DNA of 64,000 nucleotides from JBBDJB01 sp040880125 (GCA_040880125.1 JBBDJB010000052.1:124001-188000), one strand, 5' to 3'. Positions 54,316-63,348 are shown, counted from the stretch's first letter. Made by a program: numbers and translations. The notes: generated by a model from the sequence alone, not told the origin.

Positions 54316-54570
54316 ATGGTCGACGTACTTCGTCAGTTCATCCGGCCGCTAACTTCGCAGGCCTTTGATGTCCGCATGGCTCAGTTGAGCTGCTGGTTGG
54401 CGGCGGGCATGGTGCTGGTGCTGGGCTTTTTCAAGCTTACGCAATTGCCGCTGAATGAAACCGAGTGGTTCTTTGGCGTTCTGCTTGTGCTGACCGTTGG
54501 TTTGCTGGCGACGCTGATCGGCATGGTGTTGCCGATCGCGGCTAAATGTAAGGTGCCCCGAGACAATTAG
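54316..54570 (+). CDS. Small two-helix membrane protein
   Basis: 84 residues. Two predicted transmembrane segments (LSCWLAAGMVLVLGFFKLT and WFFGVLLVLTVGLLATLIGMVLPIA) separated by a short loop PLNETEW. GGAGG sits about 8 bases before the ATG. No family recognised. It has its own intergenic space upstream (54153-54315) and a GGTCCGC palindrome directly after the stop. Confidence 0.6.
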   Translation: MVDVLRQFIRPLTSQAFDVRMAQLSCWLAAGMVLVLGFFKLTQLPLNETEWFFGVLLVLTVGLLATLIGMVLPIAAKCKVPRDN

Positions 54571-54587
54571 GGTCCGCGGTGCGGTCC
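54571..54587. repeat. GGTCCGC palindrome (copy 3, imperfect)
   Basis: GGTCCGC followed by GCGGTCC around GGT; one arm base differs from the perfect copies. It touches the stop codon of the small membrane protein. Confidence 0.55.
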
Positions 54588-54792
54588 AACGAGCTGTTGG
54601 ACACGTAAGAGTAGGTAAACTGCCGATGCGCGCAAGAGGCAGAGGACAGAAGCGAACACTGTGCGAAATGCACTGGGCTGATCGATGGGATCACGTGCAG
54701 CTAGCTCGCTAGCGGGTAACGGGAAACAGGTGGCAAGGAAACGCACTGCTGGAGGGGCCAGCAGTGGCACACATGACACGTGCCCGCACGCG

Positions 54793-57162
54793 TCACTCTT
54801 TCGTCTGCAGGGCTTCCAGCCAGTTCATGCGCGAGATGCGCCATTGGACCACGGCGTGGGCGGAGGCGGAAAAGAAGAGCCCCAGGCCGATCGTCCAGAT
54901 CCATATCCACGCGCGCGAAACGATCGGCAGCCGGATGAACTCCATGTCGTAGGCGTGCGCCATCAGGACGTACAACCAGTATCCCAGCGGCAGCCCGGCG
55001 GCCAGGCCGAACAGATATACCACGCCGGCTTCGCGGAGCAACAGCGCTCCGATCTGCCACTCGCTGTAACCCAGCACTCGCAGCGTGGCGACTTCACGCT
55101 GCCGCTCGGCCAAGTTTACCAGCGAGGCGTTCAGCACGCTGCCGAAGAAGATCACCCCGGCGAAGACGATCAGGATGCCGATCGAGAAAGCTTGCGTTTC
55201 GATCAGCGTCTGCTGGAGATTCCGCACCACGTCCTCCCGGACGAACGTCGATTGCAAGAGCGGCAGTTCCTTCAACTCCGCGTACAGCGTCTGCTGTACC
55301 TGCCGGGCGGGATTAATGGCGAGCTGCGCGCCGTTGAGCGCGTATGCTTCGCCGGTCAGCCGGCTGAGATAATCAATCTGGGCATAGACCGCCGTGCCGA
55401 GGTAGCTGTCCGCGATCTCCGCCACCGGTACCGTCACCGGGCGGCGGTGTCCCACAGTGGGCTGCATGACGAGCCGGTCGCCGACTTCCACCCGCAGCAG
55501 GTCAGCGACTTTGCGAGTCATCAAGAGCCCACTGGTGGGGATGCGCAGCGGCCGGCCCTCAATGTCTCGCGGCGTAGTCAGCCGGGCTTGGTCGGACAGC
55601 CCCGTGACGACGCCTTTGCGCTCGTAGGGACCGCTACGAAACGTGCACGGCACCGAATAGATCGGCTCGGCATAGTCGACGCCCGGCAGACGGCGGACTT
55701 CCAGCAGCGCCTCCCAGCCGCGTCCGCTCTCGAAGCCCAGCTCGATGTCGAACCGCGAGATCTGGTGGAACTGGAAGTCGATAAGGTAGATCATCGCCTC
55801 CTGCGCCATGAAGCCGATCACCAGCAGGCTCGCCCCGATGGCCGTGGTGAAAATGCCAACCGCCGTGCGGACGCGGTTACGCAGGGCGTTGCGCAGCGCC
55901 ATCCGCCATCCGAACGACAGGGCATGCCATAGCCAGGTGAGACGCTCGAGCCAGATGCGGCCGCCTTCGGCCGGCGGCTTGGGCCGCATCGCTTCGGCGG
56001 GGCGCAATCGCAGCGCATTGCGGGCGCCGTGCAGAGAACCGCTCAGCGAGAAGACCAGGCTGATGGCGATGCCGGCCAGGTAGATTTTCGGGTAGGGCCG
56101 GTTCTTCAGGCTGGGGAATTCAAAAAACTGCCGGTAGATGCCGGTGATCGCTTCGGCCATGGCATAACCGGCCACTGCGCCGAGCACGCCGGAGATCAAC
56201 CCCACGCCGAGTCCTAGTTTGATAAAGTGGCCGAAGAGCTGCCGATCGGTGTAGCCGATGGCCTTGAGCGTGCCGATCACGGTCCGCTGCTGTTCCACCA
56301 GCCGGGACATGAGAATGTTCAGCACCAATGCGGCAACCGTAAGAAAGATCGCCGGGCCGATCGTGGAGAAGACGCCCAGCCCCTGGATTTCCGACGAGAC
56401 GAACAGGTGCGACGCCTGATCTTCGCGCGGGATGGCGCTTTGGGCGCCGTACGTCTCCAGGCGGCGCTCGATCTGCGGCAGCACGACGTCGGGATTGCCC
56501 GATAGCAGTCCGACGACCTGATTAGCGGCGCCGTCCATATCGAAGATGTCTTCGGCGAACGACCGCTTCAGATAGAACACGCCGAACTGTTGCGGATCGG
56601 GAACGATGGCGCCGGGGCCGAGCAGGTAGACGAATTCGCTGCTGATGGCGGTGCCGACGATCACCAGCTCTTGCCGGCGGTTGTTGAGGATCAAGTGCAG
56701 CGAATCGCCGGGCCGCAGGTCGTGCGCCCGGGCGAAGGCGTCGTTGACGATCACCTCGTCCGCGCGGCGATCGGTGAAGTAGCCGCCGCTGCGCATGACT
56801 ATGTCGTTGATGATCGGGCGAGGATCGTCCGGAAGCGAGAGGACCTCGCCGTTGAGCGGCTTCTCCACGCCCTCCAGGGCCACCGTGGCGATGAAGCGGA
56901 TACGTGGTCGGATCTCCACCACGCCGCGGATTTCCTCCAGCGGCGCCAGCTCGATCAGCGGGGCCTTCTTCATATCGACCCAGAAGTCGGCCATGCGCGA
57001 CTCGGCGTAGTATTCGTCGAGCGACGTGCGGAGGTTGTTGTATAGCGACCGGGAGTAGACGAACGACATCACGCCCACGGTCATGATGCTGGCGATCGCC
57101 AGCAGCACGACGCCGCGGCTGCTGCGGACCTCGCGCCGAAGCTTGCGGTCCAGGACGCTCAC
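54793..57162 (-). CDS. ABC transporter permease (FtsX/MacB type, duplicated)
   Basis: 789 residues from GTG 57162 (GAGGAG nine bases upstream). One N-terminal helix (GVVLLAIASIMTVGVMSFVYS) and an extracytoplasmic domain are followed by two FtsX modules: AIFLTVAALVLNILMSRLVEQQRTVIGTLKAIGYTDRQLFGHF... (about 275-370) and IGILIVFAGVIFFGSVLNASLVNLAERQREVATLRVLGYSEWQIGALLL... (about 670-760). At least eight helices. It works with the ATPase at 57440 to export lipoproteins, lipids or other substrates. The first 10 codons and the ribosome-binding site are duplicated upstream at 57414-57469. Confidence 0.92.
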   Translation of the reverse strand: MSVLDRKLRREVRSSRGVVLLAIASIMTVGVMSFVYSRSLYNNLRTSLDEYYAESRMADFWVDMKKAPLIELAPLEEIRGVVEIRPRIRFIATVALEGVEKPLNGEVLSLPDDPRPIINDIVMRSGGYFTDRRADEVIVNDAFARAHDLRPGDSLHLILNNRRQELVIVGTAISSEFVYLLGPGAIVPDPQQFGVFYLKRSFAEDIFDMDGAANQVVGLLSGNPDVVLPQIERRLETYGAQSAIPREDQASHLFVSSEIQGLGVFSTIGPAIFLTVAALVLNILMSRLVEQQRTVIGTLKAIGYTDRQLFGHFIKLGLGVGLISGVLGAVAGYAMAEAITGIYRQFFEFPSLKNRPYPKIYLAGIAISLVFSLSGSLHGARNALRLRPAEAMRPKPPAEGGRIWLERLTWLWHALSFGWRMALRNALRNRVRTAVGIFTTAIGASLLVIGFMAQEAMIYLIDFQFHQISRFDIELGFESGRGWEALLEVRRLPGVDYAEPIYSVPCTFRSGPYERKGVVTGLSDQARLTTPRDIEGRPLRIPTSGLLMTRKVADLLRVEVGDRLVMQPTVGHRRPVTVPVAEIADSYLGTAVYAQIDYLSRLTGEAYALNGAQLAINPARQVQQTLYAELKELPLLQSTFVREDVVRNLQQTLIETQAFSIGILIVFAGVIFFGSVLNASLVNLAERQREVATLRVLGYSEWQIGALLLREAGVVYLFGLAAGLPLGYWLYVLMAHAYDMEFIRLPIVSRAWIWIWTIGLGLFFSASAHAVVQWRISRMNWLEALQTKE

Positions 57163-57469
57163 CAGCTAATCTCCTCAGGCTGAGCGGGCGCAGGGTGCCA
57201 CTGCTGGCTGGCCCAGCAGTGCGCGTCCGTAACGATGTTTTTCTGTAAACAATTGTTGCGCTCGCGCCCTTGGCATCGTATGTCCCGCCAGTTTTTTCCC
57301 GTCACGCCCGCACCGGCGTATCGCCTAACTCCAAGGGCACAATCGCTACGTCTTTCATTAGTAAGACCCGGCACCCATTCGCGCACGGTTGGACAAGCCA
57401 ACCGTGGCACCCGGCGCCGAAGCTTGCGGTCCAGGACGCTCACCAGCTAATCTCCTCAGGCTGAGCGGG
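57133..57469. mobile_element. Insert between ABC ATPase and permease genes, flanked by 56-bp direct repeats
   Basis: 57133-57188 and 57414-57469 are identical over 56 bases. They cover the end of the ATPase gene, the ribosome-binding site, the stop/start overlap and the first codons of the permease. Between them lies a 225-base segment with 9-bp terminal inverted repeats GGGTGCCAC (57193-57201) and GTGGCACCC (57404-57412). Subterminal palindromes are present at each end, ACTGCTGG..CCAGCAGT at the left and CGGTTGG..CCAACCG at the right. Shape resembles a MITE, but a 56-bp duplication is far longer than a transposase target-site duplication. Confidence 0.75.
57159..57443 (-). CDS. Decoy ORF created by the insertion in the ABC operon
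   Basis: 94 codons. It starts at the duplicated GTG (MSVLDRKLRR, identical to the permease start), runs through the inserted DNA, and ends with PAQPEEISW, identical to the C-terminus of the ATPase. Its start overlaps the ATPase stop by four bases (GTGA) and its stop overlaps the permease start in the same way, so translational coupling of the operon may be preserved through it. The central part has no protein pattern. It may be translated only as a bridge. Confidence 0.45.
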   Translation of the reverse strand: MSVLDRKLRRRVPRLACPTVREWVPGLTNERRSDCALGVRRYAGAGVTGKNWRDIRCQGRERNNCLQKNIVTDAHCWASQQWHPAPAQPEEISW

Positions 57470-58174
57470 GACCTCGTTGCGCGTGACTTCGACGACCTCG
57501 CCGGAGCGTAGATGGATCACCCGATCGGCGATGTCCGCGATGGCCGTATTGTGCGTGATGATGAGTACCGTCTTGTTCAGCCGCCGGCGCAAGTCGACCA
57601 GCAACCGCAGCACTTTCTTGCCGGTTTCGTAATCGAGCGCGCCGGTCGGCTCGTCGCACAGCAGCAATTGCGGGTTCTTCGCCAGCGCCCGGGCGATCGA
57701 AACGCGCTGCTGTTCGCCTCCGGAGAGCTGCGACGGGAAGTGATCGAGCCGCTCGGAGAGGCCGACCATGTCGAGCACTTCCTCGACGGGAAGCGGGTCG
57801 TCGGCGATTTCGGTGGCGGCCATTACATTCTCGCGGGCCGTCAGCGTGGGCACGAGATTGTAGAACTGAAAGACGAAGCCGACCGCTTCCCGCCGGTAGC
57901 GCGTTAATTGCCTATTGCTGGCGGTGACCAGATCGAGCCCGCGATACCAGACCGAGCCGCTTGTCGGCTGGTCCATGCCGCCGATGATGTTGAGAATGGT
58001 GGTCTTGCCCGACCCACTGGGGCCGACCATCACGAGTAATTCGCTTTCGTAGATCTCCATGGAGATTCGGCGCAGCACGTCGACGGTCACCTCGCCCATC
58101 TGATAGATGCGCCCGACGTCATTCAGGCGCAACAGGGACGAAGTTTCAACCGACGTCGCGGCGGGAGAGGGCAT
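57440..58174 (-). CDS. ABC transporter ATP-binding protein (MacB/LolD type)
   Basis: 244 residues from ATG 58174; the upstream open frame to 58312 is not family-like. Walker A GPSGSGKTTILN, Q-loop FQFYNLVPTLTARENV, signature LSGGEQQRVSIARALA, Walker B LLLCDEPTGALD and H-loop IITHNTA are intact. The length and FQFYNLVPTLTA type are of the MacB/LolD/FtsE group that pairs with FtsX permeases, as with 54793-57162. It is the first gene of the operon; the insert at 57189-57413 separates it from the permease. Confidence 0.93.
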   Translation of the reverse strand: MPSPAATSVETSSLLRLNDVGRIYQMGEVTVDVLRRISMEIYESELLVMVGPSGSGKTTILNIIGGMDQPTSGSVWYRGLDLVTASNRQLTRYRREAVGFVFQFYNLVPTLTARENVMAATEIADDPLPVEEVLDMVGLSERLDHFPSQLSGGEQQRVSIARALAKNPQLLLCDEPTGALDYETGKKVLRLLVDLRRRLNKTVLIITHNTAIADIADRVIHLRSGEVVEVTRNEVPAQPEEISW

Positions 58175-58457
58175 GGCGAACGAGCGATAGCAGATGCGTG
58201 AGTGCGGACAATGCCGTGTGCGGGCCGCCCTGCACTTGTGCACCGGCGGTAAAAATGGGGCCAAGCTTCGGACCAGTGTAGAATACGCCGCTATCAGTGG
58301 GTGGACAAGCAAACCGGAACAACCGGTTCAACTTGCACGCACGGCGCACTCCGGATTATGCTGGATGCACTTTCCACGAAGTGAACGCGGTCGCCTTACT
58401 GCACCATTGCGTCTCGCCGCATCTCCCTATTCTTCGCCTGCTACAGGAGTCTTCCGG

Positions 58458-59735
58458 ATGTCCCAATCCGATGCTGTTTCTCGCCGTACATTCCTGGGCG
58501 CCACCGGCGCGGTGGCGGCAACCACGGCAATGTCCGCCGCCAGCTACGCGCGCGTCATCGGCGCGAACGACCGCATTCGCGTCGGGTTCGTCGGTGCCGG
58601 CGGCATGGGCACCGCGCACCTGGCGGCGATCAGCAAGCTAAAGGGCCCGAGCAACCTCGAGCCGGTTGCGGTGGCGGACTGCTGGAAAACCCGCGCTGAC
58701 CAGGGCGCACAGCGCGTCGGGGCCGGGCAGTCGCTCACCGATTACCGGAAACTGTTGGACATCGCCGACATCGATTACGTCACGATCGCCACGCCCGAGC
58801 ACTGGCATTCGCGGATGACGGTTGACGCCTTGGACGCCGGCAAGGCCGTCTACTGTGAGAAGCCGATGACGCACTCGATCCCGCAAGCGCAGGCGGTCTT
58901 GAAGAAGCAGGCCGAGACGAAGCTGCCGGTGCAGGTCGGTGTGCAGAGCATGTCCGACGACAGCTATAGTTCCGCGGCTACCGCAATTCGCGAGGGCGTG
59001 CTGGGTCAAGTGGTGCAGGCGCAGATCGAATACGTGCGGCGCTACAACGACCAGGGGCCGTGGCGCGACCCGAACATCTCGGACGATACGCCGCAGCCGG
59101 ACGATCTCAACTGGAGCGATTGGCTCGGCGAGGCGCCCGAGGTGCCTTGGAATCCGCACCACTACTTCGAGTGGCGAAATTACTCGATCTACTCCGGCGG
59201 CATCTGCACCGATCTGTTCATCCACCGCATCACTCGGATCATGAAGGCCTGCGAGTTGATGTACCCGCGGCGCGTGGTGGGCATGGGCGGCATCTGGCAG
59301 TGGCCGGACGGACGCGACCTGCCGGACAACTTCGAGATGATCTGCGAGTATCCGCGCGGCATGACCGTTTACGTGCTGGGCACGATGAGCAACCGTGTCG
59401 GCATCGATCATTTGATCCGCGGCTACCGCGGGACAATGTACTTCACGGCCAACGGCTGGGTCGCCAAGGACAAGGACGGCCAGGTGCTCGCCGAGCATAA
59501 GAAGTCCGGCGCCGAGGACATCCATCTGCACCACACCAACCTGCACAACCACCTGCGCAAGGGCGAGCTGCTGAATTGCCCAGTCGAACTCGGCATGGCC
59601 GGCGTGGCAGCGGTGAATATGGCCAACGAGTCGTGGCGGACCGGGCAGATGATGGCCTGGGACAAAGTGCAAGAGAAGATGGTGCCGGCGGTGAGCCTGG
59701 GCGAGCAAAAGTTTTCCCCTGAGATGGATGCATAG
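58458..59735 (+). CDS. Tat-exported Gfo/Idh/MocA-family oxidoreductase
   Basis: 425 residues from ATG 58458 (AGGAG nine bases upstream). The twin-arginine signal SRRTFLGATGAVAATTAMSAASYA exports it folded. The Rossmann start IRVGFVGAGGMG and the intact catalytic motif GKAVYCEKPMTHS, with DLFIHRITR as the second catalytic block, indicate an active NAD(P)-dependent oxidoreductase acting on a carbohydrate. A W-rich region (LNWSDWLGEAPEVPWNPHHYFEW) is typical of planctomycetal members. It stands before two secreted sulfatases and probably helps process sulfated polysaccharides, which is inferred from position. Confidence 0.92.
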   Translation: MSQSDAVSRRTFLGATGAVAATTAMSAASYARVIGANDRIRVGFVGAGGMGTAHLAAISKLKGPSNLEPVAVADCWKTRADQGAQRVGAGQSLTDYRKLLDIADIDYVTIATPEHWHSRMTVDALDAGKAVYCEKPMTHSIPQAQAVLKKQAETKLPVQVGVQSMSDDSYSSAATAIREGVLGQVVQAQIEYVRRYNDQGPWRDPNISDDTPQPDDLNWSDWLGEAPEVPWNPHHYFEWRNYSIYSGGICTDLFIHRITRIMKACELMYPRRVVGMGGIWQWPDGRDLPDNFEMICEYPRGMTVYVLGTMSNRVGIDHLIRGYRGTMYFTANGWVAKDKDGQVLAEHKKSGAEDIHLHHTNLHNHLRKGELLNCPVELGMAGVAAVNMANESWRTGQMMAWDKVQEKMVPAVSLGEQKFSPEMDA

Positions 59736-59790
59736 CTGCAGGCGGTCTTCGTAACATTGTACGCGAGCTGGCACCGCGAGGAGGTTCTCA

Positions 59791-61266
59791 ATGCAACGAT
59801 CACTGCGCTTGCGGCTTGTCGTGTGCTGCGTGGCCCTGCATGCAGCTTGGTCGATAGCCGGTGATGCACTTGCGGCACAGACGGATCAGCCACCGCTGAA
59901 CTTCGTGGTGATCCTGATCGATGACATGGGCTGGACGGACCTCTCGTGCCAGGGGAGCACGTATTATGAGACGCCCAATATCGATCGGCTCGCCCAGCAG
60001 GGAATGCGGTTCACCAACGGATATGCCGCTTGTGCCGTGTGTTCTCCGACACGTGCGGCACTACTGACCGGCCGGTATCCGGCTCGAATTGGCGTGACCG
60101 ACTGGATCCGGGCGAAGTTCCAACGCGGCCGACTGCCGGGTGGCGTGGATGATCGGCCCGCATATGAAGGCAGCAATAAACAGAGCGTCCTCTGCCCGAC
60201 CAATCCCTTTTGGATGGAGCTGGAGGAAATGACGCTGGCCGAAGCGCTCTCGGCCGCCGGGTACACGTCGTGTCACATCGGCAAGTGGCACCTGGGCGTC
60301 GAGGGCTACTATCCCGAGCAGCAGGGGTTCGACGTCAACATCGCCGGCTGCGACCTGGGGCAGCCTCCCAGCTACTTCGATCCGTATGAAAACCCGCGGT
60401 ACAACATCCCCAATCTCGAGCCGCGCAAGACGGGCGAGTATCTCACCGACCGCGAGGCGGACGAGGCGGCGGCTTTTCTCGATGCACACCGGGACAAGCC
60501 GTTCTTTTTGTATCTGGCGCATTATGCGGTGCACACTCCGATACAAGCGAAGCAGGACCTGACGCAAAAATACGAAGGCAAGCCGAAGTCGAACCACAAG
60601 AATCCGGTTTACGCGGCAATGGTCGAGAGCGTCGACGACTCCGTCGGCAAGGTCATGCAGAAGATGGAGGTGCTCGGCCTGACCGAGCGGACGGTCGTGA
60701 TCTTCACTTCGGACAATGGAGGGCTTTCGACGGCTGGCAACATCAACGGGCCGACGGACAACTCGCCGTTGCGGTCCGGCAAAGGACACGCCTACGAAGG
60801 TGGCATTCGCGTGCCGCTGATTGTGCGGTGGCCGGGTGTCGTGACCGCGGGAAGCAAGACGGACGTGCTGGCCTCGAGCATCGATATCTTTCCCACCGTA
60901 TTGGCGGCAGCCGGAATTGAACTGCCCCGGAATCGTGGGATCGATGGCGTCGACTTGCGGCCAGTGCTGGCGCAAAGCGGCGAGTTGGAACGCGACGCCT
61001 TGTATTGGCACTTCCCGCACTACGGCGGCGACCAGCGGCGTCCGCACAGCATTGTCCGCCGCGGCGACTGGAAACTGATCCGTCGCTACGACACGGACAC
61101 GCGCGAGCTGTACAACCTCGCCGACGATCTGGGCGAGCAAAACGACCTGTCGAGCGAGATGCCCGATCGGGTAAGCGAACTAGACGAGCAGCTTTCCGAC
61201 TGGCTTGCTTCAGTCGGGGCGAAGCTTCCACGCCCGAATCCCGACTATCAGGGCGAGGCTCCTTAA
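59791..61266 (+). CDS. Secreted arylsulfatase family S1 (CSPTR type)
   Basis: 491 residues. GAGGAGG precedes the ATG; signal peptide SLRLRLVVCCVALHAAWSIAGDALAA. Metal-binding start LNFVVILIDDMGWTDLSCQGS, and the formylglycine cysteine in CAVCSPTRAALLTGRYP (C-S-P-T-R, the canonical signature). Further active-site parts are HIGKWHLG and the IFTSDNGG and GKGHAYEGGIRVP blocks. C-terminal region is typical of the full family. It is 55 bases downstream of the Tat oxidoreductase and 30 bases before the next sulfatase, likely one operon. Confidence 0.94.
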   Translation: MQRSLRLRLVVCCVALHAAWSIAGDALAAQTDQPPLNFVVILIDDMGWTDLSCQGSTYYETPNIDRLAQQGMRFTNGYAACAVCSPTRAALLTGRYPARIGVTDWIRAKFQRGRLPGGVDDRPAYEGSNKQSVLCPTNPFWMELEEMTLAEALSAAGYTSCHIGKWHLGVEGYYPEQQGFDVNIAGCDLGQPPSYFDPYENPRYNIPNLEPRKTGEYLTDREADEAAAFLDAHRDKPFFLYLAHYAVHTPIQAKQDLTQKYEGKPKSNHKNPVYAAMVESVDDSVGKVMQKMEVLGLTERTVVIFTSDNGGLSTAGNINGPTDNSPLRSGKGHAYEGGIRVPLIVRWPGVVTAGSKTDVLASSIDIFPTVLAAAGIELPRNRGIDGVDLRPVLAQSGELERDALYWHFPHYGGDQRRPHSIVRRGDWKLIRRYDTDTRELYNLADDLGEQNDLSSEMPDRVSELDEQLSDWLASVGAKLPRPNPDYQGEAP

Positions 61267-61296
61267 ATCACCAAACTCTGTGAGATATGTGCCGAA

Positions 61297-62769
61297 ATGA
61301 CGCTGCGTTTTCGAAGTCCAGGGCTGCTTGTACTGTCGATCATGGCGGTGGTCGGCACATTCTCTGCCGCCGTCGCCTGTGCCGCCCAAGACGACCGGCA
61401 TTTGAATGTGCTCTGGATCATTGGCGAGGACCTGGGGCCGGAGCTGGCCTGCTACGGCACGCCGGAGGTGCAAACGCCGCATCTGGACCGGCTCGCAGCC
61501 GAGGGGATGCTGTTCACCCGGGCGTTCGCTACGGCGCCGGTCTGTTCTGCCAGCCGCTCGGCATTTATGACGGGCATGTACCAGACGACGATCGGCGCGC
61601 ACAACCACCGGTCGCACCGCGATGACGGCTATCGCCTGCCCGAGAGTGTGCGGCTGTTAACCGACTGGCTACGCGACGAGGGCTACTACTCGGCGAACGT
61701 GCGGGAGATCACGCCGGAGCTGCGCGGCACCGGCAAGACCGATTGGAACTTCAATGTTGAGGGGAAGCCGTTCGATACGGACCGCTGGGAAGATTTGAAG
61801 GCGAATCAGCCGTTCTACGCGCAGATCAACTTTCCCGAGACGCACCGGGGCCGGGAATGGGATATGGCACACGAGCGGATCGCTTCGCCCGCCGATCCGG
61901 ACAAAGTCGATTTGCCGCCTTATTATCCCGATCATCCGGTGGCGCGCCGCGACTGGGCCCAATATCTCAATGCGGTAATGGCCCTGGATGGAAAAGTTGG
62001 TAGTGTCCTGAAGAAGCTGCAAGAGGACGGCCTTGCCGAGAATACGGTCGTCGTATTCATGGGCGATCACGGCCGGGCGATGGTCCGCGGCAAACAGTGG
62101 TGTTACGACAGCGGCCTGCGCATTCCGCTGATCATCCGCTGGCCCGACGGCGTCGATCCTCCGGAAGGCTATCGCAAAGGCGAGGTAAGCGGGCGGCTGG
62201 TGGCGGCGATCGACCTGACCGCCACGACGCTCTCCATCGCTGGGGCCGAAAAGCCGGAGACGATGCAGGGCCGCGTGCTGTTCGGCCCGCAGGCCGGGCC
62301 GGAGCGAGACTACGTCTTCGGCGCCCGTGACCGCTGTGACGAAACCGTGTTCCGCATTCGCACGGCGCGCGACGAGCGGTACCGCTACATCCGCAACTTC
62401 ATGCCTGAGCGACCGTTCTTGCAAATCAACCGCTACAAGGAGACGACCTACCCGATGCTGCCGCTGATGCGCCGATTGCACGCCGCGGGCGAGCTGACGC
62501 CGACACAAGCGGTGCTGTTCGCGCCGAGTCGGCCGGCCGAGGAGTTGTACGATCTGGAGGCCGACCCTCATGAGATCCACAATCTCGCGGATTCGCCGGA
62601 GCATCAGCAGGTACTAGAGCGGATGCGTGGGGCGCTCGCCGAGTGGATCGACCAGAGCGACGATCAGGGCTGCCACGCTGAATCGCCGGAGATCGTCGCA
62701 GCCTGGGAAGCGCGGATGAAGCAAACCTATGAAGAGCGGCTGGAGCGCATCCGGCAGCGGGCGCAGTGA
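61297..62769 (+). CDS. Secreted sulfatase, CSASR type
   Basis: 490 residues. Signal peptide around GLLVLSIMAVVGTFSAAVACAA. VLWIIGEDLGPELACYG is the metal-site start, and the modified cysteine lies in ATAPVCSASRSAFMTGMYQ (C-S-A-S-R, with Ala in place of the usual Pro). Later blocks are INFPETHRGREWDMAHERIA and VVFMGDHGRAMVRGKQWCYDSGLRIPL. The C-x-A-x-R variant and the HGRAMVRGKQ phrase suggest an S1 subfamily near heparan N-sulfatase (sulfamidase), but this needs a family search. The stop TGA overlaps the open frame leading to rpiB2. Confidence 0.9.
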   Translation: MTLRFRSPGLLVLSIMAVVGTFSAAVACAAQDDRHLNVLWIIGEDLGPELACYGTPEVQTPHLDRLAAEGMLFTRAFATAPVCSASRSAFMTGMYQTTIGAHNHRSHRDDGYRLPESVRLLTDWLRDEGYYSANVREITPELRGTGKTDWNFNVEGKPFDTDRWEDLKANQPFYAQINFPETHRGREWDMAHERIASPADPDKVDLPPYYPDHPVARRDWAQYLNAVMALDGKVGSVLKKLQEDGLAENTVVVFMGDHGRAMVRGKQWCYDSGLRIPLIIRWPDGVDPPEGYRKGEVSGRLVAAIDLTATTLSIAGAEKPETMQGRVLFGPQAGPERDYVFGARDRCDETVFRIRTARDERYRYIRNFMPERPFLQINRYKETTYPMLPLMRRLHAAGELTPTQAVLFAPSRPAEELYDLEADPHEIHNLADSPEHQQVLERMRGALAEWIDQSDDQGCHAESPEIVAAWEARMKQTYEERLERIRQRAQ

Positions 62770-62777
62770 CCGTGACG

Positions 62778-63215
62778 ATGCGCATCGCCGTCGGGTCGGA
62801 TCACGCAGGCTACCGGTACAAGCAGCGGATTGCTGAATCCCTGCGCGAGCGAGGACATACGGTCGTCGACTTCGGCACGCACTCGGAGGAGGTGGTCGAC
62901 TATCCGGAGTTCATCCTGCCGGTCGCTCAGGCGGTGGCGGCTGGCAAAGTCGAGCGGGGCATCGTACTGGGCGGGTCGGGCAACGGCGAAGCGATCGCGG
63001 CCAACCGCGTGCGCGGCGTCCGCTGCAGTCTCTGTTGGAATCGCAAGTCTGCACGGCTGGCCCGGCGGCACAACGACGCGAACGTGCTCTCTCTCGGCCA
63101 GCGGATGATGAGCCTGTCCACGGCGCTGGCGATCGTGGAAGTGTGGTTGGACACGCCATTTGACGGCGGCCGGCACGAGCGCCGCATCCGAATGCTGGAC
63201 GAGCCGCTGGAATGA
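62778..63215 (+). CDS. rpiB: Ribose-5-phosphate isomerase B paralogue (Cys-less, mycobacterial type)
   Basis: 145 residues from ATG 62778 (MRIAVGSDHAGYRYK). The Cys of classical RpiB is replaced by Gly: GIVLGGSGNGEAIAANR instead of ILICGSGIGMAIVANK. The glutamate in GSGNGEAIAAN is the residue used by mycobacterial RpiB (Glu75) for proton transfer. SARLARRHNDANVLSLG and DGGRHERRI carry the phosphate-site His and Arg. Only about 30% of positions appear to match the first rpiB by eye. It follows the sulfatases closely, so a sugar isomerase role in the degradation of their products is possible. Confidence 0.9.
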   Translation: MRIAVGSDHAGYRYKQRIAESLRERGHTVVDFGTHSEEVVDYPEFILPVAQAVAAGKVERGIVLGGSGNGEAIAANRVRGVRCSLCWNRKSARLARRHNDANVLSLGQRMMSLSTALAIVEVWLDTPFDGGRHERRIRMLDEPLE

Positions 63216-63235
63216 TCGAAACACGTCGCCTACTT

Positions 63236-63279
63236 CTCTCACGAGTCCAGCTACGTGGCACAGACATTCCTGTCTGTGC
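63236..63279 (+). repeat. 44-bp direct repeat, copy 1
   Basis: Matches 63396-63439 with one mismatch (T/C in the hairpin arm) at 160 bases distance. It starts CTCTCACGAGTCCAGCTACG and ends in the GTGGCACAGACA hairpin, whose stem (GCACAGACA/TGTCTGTGC) is perfect here. Confidence 0.8.
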
Positions 63280-63328
63280 GTCTTTCGACTACGCCCTCTC
63301 CCCGGCCCTCTCCCAGAGGGAGAGGGAG
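63255..63328 (+). repeat. Composite dispersed repeat, copy B
   Basis: GTGGCACAGACAT hairpin followed by the CCCTCTCCCCGG / GAGGGAGAGGGAG palindrome, the same modules and order as 32636-32708. Orientation is the same (plus). Confidence 0.75.
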
Positions 63329-63348
63329 TATTGATGAACCGAATCCTT

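Noticed and set aside
57189..57413. Insertion sequence with transposase
   Set aside because: Only 225 bases and no transposase reading frame; described as a MITE-like insert instead.
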